Assembly (NCBI GenBank): GCA_027047735.1
Contig: JALTUD010000036.1
Location: 1 to 9,207, forward strand
From: Flavobacteriales bacterium
GTDB lineage: Bacteria; Bacteroidota; Bacteroidia; Flavobacteriales_D; Parvicellaceae
Reading direction: 5' to 3'
Length of the DNA stretch: 9,207 nt
The notes under the pieces were generated by a model. It saw only the letters and a program-made list of their open reading frames with translations, made no database searches and was not told where the DNA came from. Made by a program: the position numbers and the translations under genes. Shown here one piece after another: positions 6,239 through 9,207 of the stretch (its first letter is position 1; every line of letters begins with the position of its first letter).

Positions 6239-7051
6239 TCAATCCGTCAGCACTAAAATAGGAACAGGAGAATGCATCGTTAATTGTTTTGAAATACTTT
6301 TATGAAAAAGTCGATTTACAAAATTTCTTTTTCGAGATACAACCACCAATAAATCTATATTATGAATGGTTATAAACTCCAATATTTCTCTTTCATAATC
6401 ATCACCTTCCAAAAACTTAAATGTATGTTCAAACCCTGTAAATAATTCATCAACATCTGCAGCGTGGTCAATAAAATCAACCGGGTCTATTTTCCCTAAA
6501 TCTTCAGTAACATTAACAATATAAAACATTCCCGAATGTGCTTTTACGATTTGCTTGGGAAAATCAAAGACCTCAGTATTTTTAAGATTATGCAAATCCG
6601 TAGAAATTGCAACTTTTAATTCTTCATTCAAAGTACCACCATCAGGAACAGCAATCAAAGGCACCTTTATCTTTTGTATAATAGAAGCGGTATTACTTCC
6701 CATAAACTTCGCTTTCAACCCCGAGCCTCCGGTTGTTCCCATTACAATAATATCGACACTCTCTTCCTTTACGCAAGATTTTATTGCATGAGTCAAATCC
6801 CCTTCAAAAGCAAGAGTCGTTAGTTTAATATTAGGATTCGTTTTTTTTATTTTTTCCTCAACAATCCTTAAATCTCTTTCACTTTCAAGTTTAAGAATAT
6901 CCGTTAAATCAATCATCACAGAAGTACCTGACGGCACATAAGCATTGACCACCATAATCTCCGCCGAAAACTTTTCAGCCAAGGCTAAAGCATACTGTAT
7001 TGCATTGTCTGCAGTTTTAGAAAAATCGGTAGGGACAAGTATTTTTTTCAT
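6239..7051 (-). CDS. Universal stress protein with two UspA domains
   Basis: This 270-residue cytoplasmic protein has two tandem Usp folds at about 1-137 and 145-270. Domain 1 begins MKKILVPTDFS with the conserved Asp9. It carries the nucleotide-binding signature G-x2-G-x9-G-S at 105-119 (GTTG, then GS at 118-119), so it probably binds ATP. In domain 2 the equivalent stretch (VVVSRKRNFVNRLFHKS, from about 236) lacks the glycines and ends in LTMHSPVPILVLTD, so it is probably degenerate for ATP binding. This asymmetry is common in tandem Usp proteins of Bacteroidota. The role is general stress or energy-state response; the partner is unknown. It is transcribed alone, convergent with the lipoprotein gene and divergent from the DUF4271 gene. 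No TAnnTTTG box is found upstream, but an imperfect palindrome lies at 7066-7090. Confidence 0.93.
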   Translation of the reverse strand: MKKILVPTDFSKTADNAIQYALALAEKFSAEIMVVNAYVPSGTSVMIDLTDILKLESERDLRIVEEKIKKTNPNIKLTTLAFEGDLTHAIKSCVKEESVDIIVMGTTGGSGLKAKFMGSNTASIIQKIKVPLIAVPDGGTLNEELKVAISTDLHNLKNTEVFDFPKQIVKAHSGMFYIVNVTEDLGKIDPVDFIDHAADVDELFTGFEHTFKFLEGDDYEREILEFITIHNIDLLVVVSRKRNFVNRLFHKSISKQLTMHSPVPILVLTD

Positions 7052-7065
7052 TAAAAGTGTGTTAT

Positions 7066-7090
7066 CTTAAAAGTAGTATGTACTTTTGAG
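7066..7090. promoter_or_regulatory. Imperfect palindrome upstream of the universal stress gene
   Basis: CTTAAAAGTA and TACTTTTGAG are inverted copies (one mismatch in ten) separated by GTATG, starting 15 bases before the usp ATG. It could be an operator or a leader hairpin of the minus-strand transcript. No T-tract follows in either direction. Function is inference. Confidence 0.35.
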
Positions 7091-7158
7091 CTGTGCCAAA
7101 GGAATTATACCATTTGAATATTGACGCAAATCGGCAACAAAGAAAAGAGAAAACCAAC

Positions 7159-7183
7159 AAAAAACAGATGAGAAAAAACAGAT
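7159..7183. repeat. 11-base direct repeat AAAAAACAGAT in the divergent spacer
   Basis: AAAAAACAGAT occurs at 7159-7169 and again at 7173-7183 (14-base offset) within a purine-rich tract. It lies in the 228-base spacer between the divergent usp and DUF4271 genes. It may be a regulator site or low-complexity drift. No clear promoter was found for either gene in this spacer. Confidence 0.45.
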
Positions 7184-7279
7184 AGAAAAATGACAATTAT
7201 CACTTTTGTTCATCAACCTTAAACAGACAAACAAAGTCCTAAACACTTTTCTAATCATAACAGCACAATATTAGCCTAT

Positions 7280-7972
7280 ATGAATTATTTTTTTCAAATT
7301 GTTTTTGTTGAGCGTCCTACTTCCGAATATACTTGGGGAACACTATTGCTATTCATATGCTTCATTATTCTTGCTTTTGTCTTTCAAAAAAGAAAAACAC
7401 TACACGATATCATAAGAAGCTTTTTTGACTTGCATTATTTCAAACAATTGTACAGGGAAGAAACCTACCCCAACAATAGAATAATGGCGTTATTACTCAT
7501 ACATAGTACAATCGTCCTCTCCCTCTTTCTATTTTATTACTTATATCCTGACATAAAAAACAAATACAACATCTCCTTTTATTTATTTTACTTTTATATT
7601 GTCTTATTTATCGCATTGTGGTACAACCTCAATAATTTCGTTCGCATGACCGTAGCCCATCTAACGGGTCTCTCTTTTTTGGGTAAACAAGCTCAGATAC
7701 AAAATCAAATTTTTTACGTTGCTATCGGTATTCTTTTTTTGCCGGGTGTTGTCGGTGTCTATTTGTTTCCACAAAACTTTGGAGGATTTAACCTTAAAAT
7801 ATTAGCCGAAAACTATCTGATAATCGGTTTATCAGGGGCTTTTATTTTTCGTGTATTACAGAGCCTTTTACAAAGCTTTGAGTTAAAAGTTTCGTGGTTT
7901 TATATTTTTTTGTACCTTTGCACCCTTGAAATTCTACCCTTATGTATTGGTTATCAACTCTTAATTGGTTGA
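7280..7972 (+). CDS. DUF4271 family integral membrane protein
   Basis: This 230-residue protein has about six predicted membrane helices (roughly 18-36, 68-88, 96-115, 142-162, 175-196 and 203-226). A basic cytoplasmic stretch, FQKRKTLHDIIRSFFDLHYFKQLYREE, lies after helix 1 (about residues 35-61). This pattern, length and the position directly before hemD match the DUF4271 family of Bacteroidota. No biochemical role is established that I know of. The ATG at 7280 is used (MNYFFQIVFVE), and it has no Shine-Dalgarno. The gene ends 51 bases before the hemD ATG, and a -7 box for hemD lies inside its last 60 bases. Conserved linkage with hemD may reflect shared transcription rather than a role in haem synthesis. 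Confidence 0.85.
   Translation: MNYFFQIVFVERPTSEYTWGTLLLFICFIILAFVFQKRKTLHDIIRSFFDLHYFKQLYREETYPNNRIMALLLIHSTIVLSLFLFYYLYPDIKNKYNISFYLFYFYIVLFIALWYNLNNFVRMTVAHLTGLSFLGKQAQIQNQIFYVAIGILFLPGVVGVYLFPQNFGGFNLKILAENYLIIGLSGAFIFRVLQSLLQSFELKVSWFYIFLYLCTLEILPLCIGYQLLIG
7913..7920 (+). promoter_or_regulatory. Candidate -7 box for hemD inside the DUF4271 gene
   Basis: TACCTTTG fully matches TAnnTTTG and is followed by CAC, in a T-rich context typical of Bacteroidota promoters. It lies 103 bases before the hemD ATG, leaving a leader of about 95-100 bases. No good -33 TTTG is found at 19-21 bases spacing. It suggests hemD can be expressed independently of DUF4271. Confidence 0.5.
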
Positions 7973-8023
7973 CAAACCTTGAAAATAAGGCATTTCAAGG
8001 CAGAACAAAAAAAGAAAAATACT

Positions 8024-8764
8024 ATGCCTATCAAATCGATTTTAGTTTCTCAACCCCAACCGGCAAATGGAAAAAACCCCTTTGAGGCCCTAGCTAAAAA
8101 ACATAATTTAAAAATTGATTTTAGACCTTTCATACACGTAGAAGGAGTACCGGAACAAGAATTTAGAAAAAATAGAATCTTACTTTCGGATTACACGGGA
8201 GTTATTATGACTTCGAGAAATGCTGTTGACCATTATTTTAGATTAGCTAAAGAAACCCGATTTAAAGTACCGGATGATATGAAGTACTTCTGCATATCAG
8301 AAGCTGTTGCATATTACTTACAAAACTATATCGTTTACAGAAAAAGAAAGATTTTTGTCGGGAAACAAAGAATTACGGATTTAATACCTGTCTTAAAAAG
8401 ACAAAAAAGTGAGAAATTTATCGTACCCGCATCTGATATTCAACGCCCGATTATTCCTCAAGAATTGGAAAAAGCAAAGTTGGACTTCACAAACGCAGTG
8501 ATGTTTAGAACCGTTTGCAGTGATTTATCCGATTTAGAGGATGTAAAATACGATATGTTGGTTTTTTACAGCCCTTCGGGCATAGAATCGTTATTCAAAA
8601 ACTTTCCGGACTTTGAACAAGGAACAACTAAAATAGCTGTTTTCGGACCTACAACTCAAAAGGCTGTAGAAGAAGCGGGGCTTAGAATTGATGTGAGAGC
8701 ACCTCAACCGGGTACACCTTCGATGACTATGGCTATTGAAAAATACATAAAAGAGAATCCATAA
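8024..8764 (+). CDS. hemD: Uroporphyrinogen-III synthase
   Basis: The enzyme closes hydroxymethylbilane with inversion of ring D to give uroporphyrinogen III, the common precursor of haem, sirohaem and cobalamin. It is a cytoplasmic, cofactor-free enzyme of two similar alpha/beta domains. The 246-residue form starts at the ATG at 8024 (MPIKSILVSQPQP), preceded by an A-rich tract. A TTG at 7979 in frame would add a lysine-rich 15-residue tail and is not favoured. Family features are TSRNAV at 63-68, FYSPSGIESL at 181-190, FGPTTQKAVEEAGL at 207-220 and TPSM at 231-234. Sequence identity is low in this family and catalysis has no strictly required residues, so assignment rests on these motifs, the length and the DUF4271 neighbour. 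Haem is needed by the cytochrome b of the sdh operon in this window, but there is no direct link. Confidence 0.9.
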   Translation: MPIKSILVSQPQPANGKNPFEALAKKHNLKIDFRPFIHVEGVPEQEFRKNRILLSDYTGVIMTSRNAVDHYFRLAKETRFKVPDDMKYFCISEAVAYYLQNYIVYRKRKIFVGKQRITDLIPVLKRQKSEKFIVPASDIQRPIIPQELEKAKLDFTNAVMFRTVCSDLSDLEDVKYDMLVFYSPSGIESLFKNFPDFEQGTTKIAVFGPTTQKAVEEAGLRIDVRAPQPGTPSMTMAIEKYIKENP

Positions 8765-8836
8765 AGAACCATTCAACCGATTAGGTAAGCTGATTCCCTA
8801 CCGGTAAACTTCTTTAGTTCTCCGAATTATGGTTCT
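8765..8836. repeat. Inverted repeat between hemD and the small membrane ORF
   Basis: AGAACCAT (8765-8772) and ATGGTTCT (8829-8836) are perfect 8-base inverted copies 56 bases apart. They lie just past the hemD stop and overlap the stop codon end of the small minus-strand ORF. Internal pairing is weak and there is no T-tract. It may be a shared 3' structure for the two convergent genes or chance. Confidence 0.35.
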
Positions 8837-8934
8837 GTACGTGGTGTATTGTGATTTTTCCAATCGATATAATTGCTTAGCGCTACCACTCCTATAACGA
8901 CCAACACAAGTATTTTACTATAAAGTATATCCAT
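8827..8934 (-). CDS. Putative 35-residue single-span membrane peptide
   Basis: The ATG at 8934 opens a 35-codon frame that ends in TAA at 8827-8829. The product begins MDILYSK, then has one hydrophobic segment at about residues 8-23 (ILVLVVIGVVALSNYI) and a polar tail DWKNHNTPRTEP. This is the shape of a small inner-membrane protein with a periplasmic or cytoplasmic tail. Upstream is an A-rich leader (AAAATTAAGTTCAAA), and TACATTG at 8950-8956 (minus strand) is one base short of the -7 consensus. It is convergent with hemD, 62 bases from its stop. I do not recognise the family. Chance occurrence of such a frame in A/T-rich DNA is possible, but the hydrophobic run flanked by polar ends argues for a real gene. 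Confidence 0.5.
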   Translation of the reverse strand: MDILYSKILVLVVIGVVALSNYIDWKNHNTPRTEP

Positions 8935-9027
8935 TTTGAACTTAATTTTCAATGTAAATTTAAGGTGTTTTTTCCTTGCTAAATTAGTTTTGTGATGAAT
9001 GACACTAATTTTGTTGCGAACGACATT

Positions 9028-9052
9028 TTGCGTTAGGGATTGGTATCCCTAA
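9028..9052 (+). repeat. Solo repeat-element end with its own inverted copy
   Basis: TTGCGTTAGGGAT (9028-9040) equals the start of the element. TTAGGGAT at 9033-9040 is followed after TGGT by its inverted copy ATCCCTAA (9045-9052), an 8-bp hairpin. Blocks two and three of the full element (GATAGCCCGACC, GGGAACGCCC) are absent, so this is a solo end or a decayed copy. Confidence 0.6.
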
Positions 9053-9061
9053 TCTGTGTAA

Positions 9062-9185
9062 AATGAGTACTATAAAGTGTTTTTATTTCCTTTATATTTC
9101 TTCAAAAATTATTTCCATAGCTCGGCTATGCAAAGAATTTTTTCATCATCTAAAGAAACTAAAACTCACTTTCTATGCACTCATT
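9062..9185. repeat. Long imperfect hairpin (about 124 bases)
   Basis: AATGAGT (9062-9068) pairs with ACTCATT (9179-9185). The tip is CATAGC-TCG-GCTATG (9116-9130). In between, the arms match with gaps, for example AAAAATTATTT (9104-9114) against AAAGAATTTTT (one mismatch), and AGTG...TTTTATTT against AAACTAAAACTCACT. The whole stretch folds as one A/T-rich hairpin, flanked by direct 13-base copies of TTGCGTTAGGGAT (9028-9040 and 9190-9202). No gene is visible in 8935-9207. It may be a MITE-like insertion or a structured RNA. Confidence 0.65.
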
Positions 9186-9189
9186 CCAC

Positions 9190-9207
9190 TTGCGTTAGGG
9201 ATAGAAC
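9190..9207 (+). repeat. Left end of a further copy of the structured repeat, cut by the window edge
   Basis: TGCGTTAGGGATAGAAC at 9191-9207 is identical over 17 bases to copy A (4464-4480), same strand. The rest lies beyond the window, so whether it is a full element cannot be seen. Confidence 0.75.

Noticed and set aside
6555..6791. Open frame of 78 codons, plus strand
   Set aside because: Antisense within the universal stress protein gene, which has clear family motifs.
7067..7258. Open frame of 63 codons, minus strand, upstream of usp
   Set aside because: Phe/Cys/Ser-rich product follows from the A-rich plus strand; no signal peptide logic or promoter, and it occupies the divergent regulatory spacer.
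7979..8023. Upstream TTG start for hemD
   Set aside because: Adds a lysine-rich 15-residue tail not typical of the family; the ATG at 8024 gives the usual N terminus.
8591..8776. Open frame of 61 codons, minus strand
   Set aside because: Antisense to the conserved C-terminal motifs of hemD.
4465..9207. CRISPR array
   Set aside because: Repeat copies are few, widely spaced, in mixed orientation and internally structured; there are no regular spacers and no cas genes.

Overview
The window looks like chromosomal DNA of a member of Bacteroidota, most likely order Flavobacteriales. The evidence is a five-helix cytochrome b/flavoprotein succinate dehydrogenase, a type IX secretion (T9SS) type A sorting domain, a DUF4271-hemD gene pair, A/T-rich intergenic DNA with TAnnTTTG-type -7 boxes, and no Shine-Dalgarno sequences. 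The species cannot be fixed from the sequence.

Layout. At 1-2067 (minus strand) lie sdhC and the first 465 codons of sdhA, a respiratory operon that runs off the left edge. At 2280-4268 (minus strand) there is a two-gene unit. The upstream gene encodes a 151-residue secreted protein that is little more than a signal peptide, a small domain and a T9SS sorting domain. Three bases later comes a 509-residue secreted beta-helix protein that has no sorting domain of its own. A hairpin/T-tract terminator at 2212-2248 ends this unit. At 4629-6035 (plus strand) a beta-helix lipoprotein gene is tightly bracketed by two inverted copies of a structured ~150-base repeat. At 6239-7051 (minus strand) is a tandem universal stress protein. 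At 7280-7972 and 8024-8764 (plus strand) are a DUF4271 membrane protein and uroporphyrinogen-III synthase, with a probable hemD promoter inside the end of the DUF4271 gene. At 8827-8934 (minus strand) is an unlisted 35-codon ORF encoding a single-span membrane peptide. The right end, 9028-9207, holds further repeat-element ends and a long imperfect hairpin.

The most notable signal is the repeat element. Copy A (4465-4614, plus) and copy B (6041-6188, minus) share three conserved blocks: GCGTTAGGGATAGAA, GATAGCCCGACC and GGGAACGCCC. The stretches between the blocks differ completely in sequence, yet fold into a stem-loop at the same place in both copies. The outer blocks can also pair (GCGTT/AACGC), which gives a three-way-junction-like shape. 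A third copy begins at the right edge of the window. The conserved blocks with changed but still paired stems suggest selection on structure, as in an RNA or a hairpin-recognised mobile repeat. The genes themselves mostly belong to recognisable families; the repeat system and the small membrane ORF are the parts most worth follow-up.
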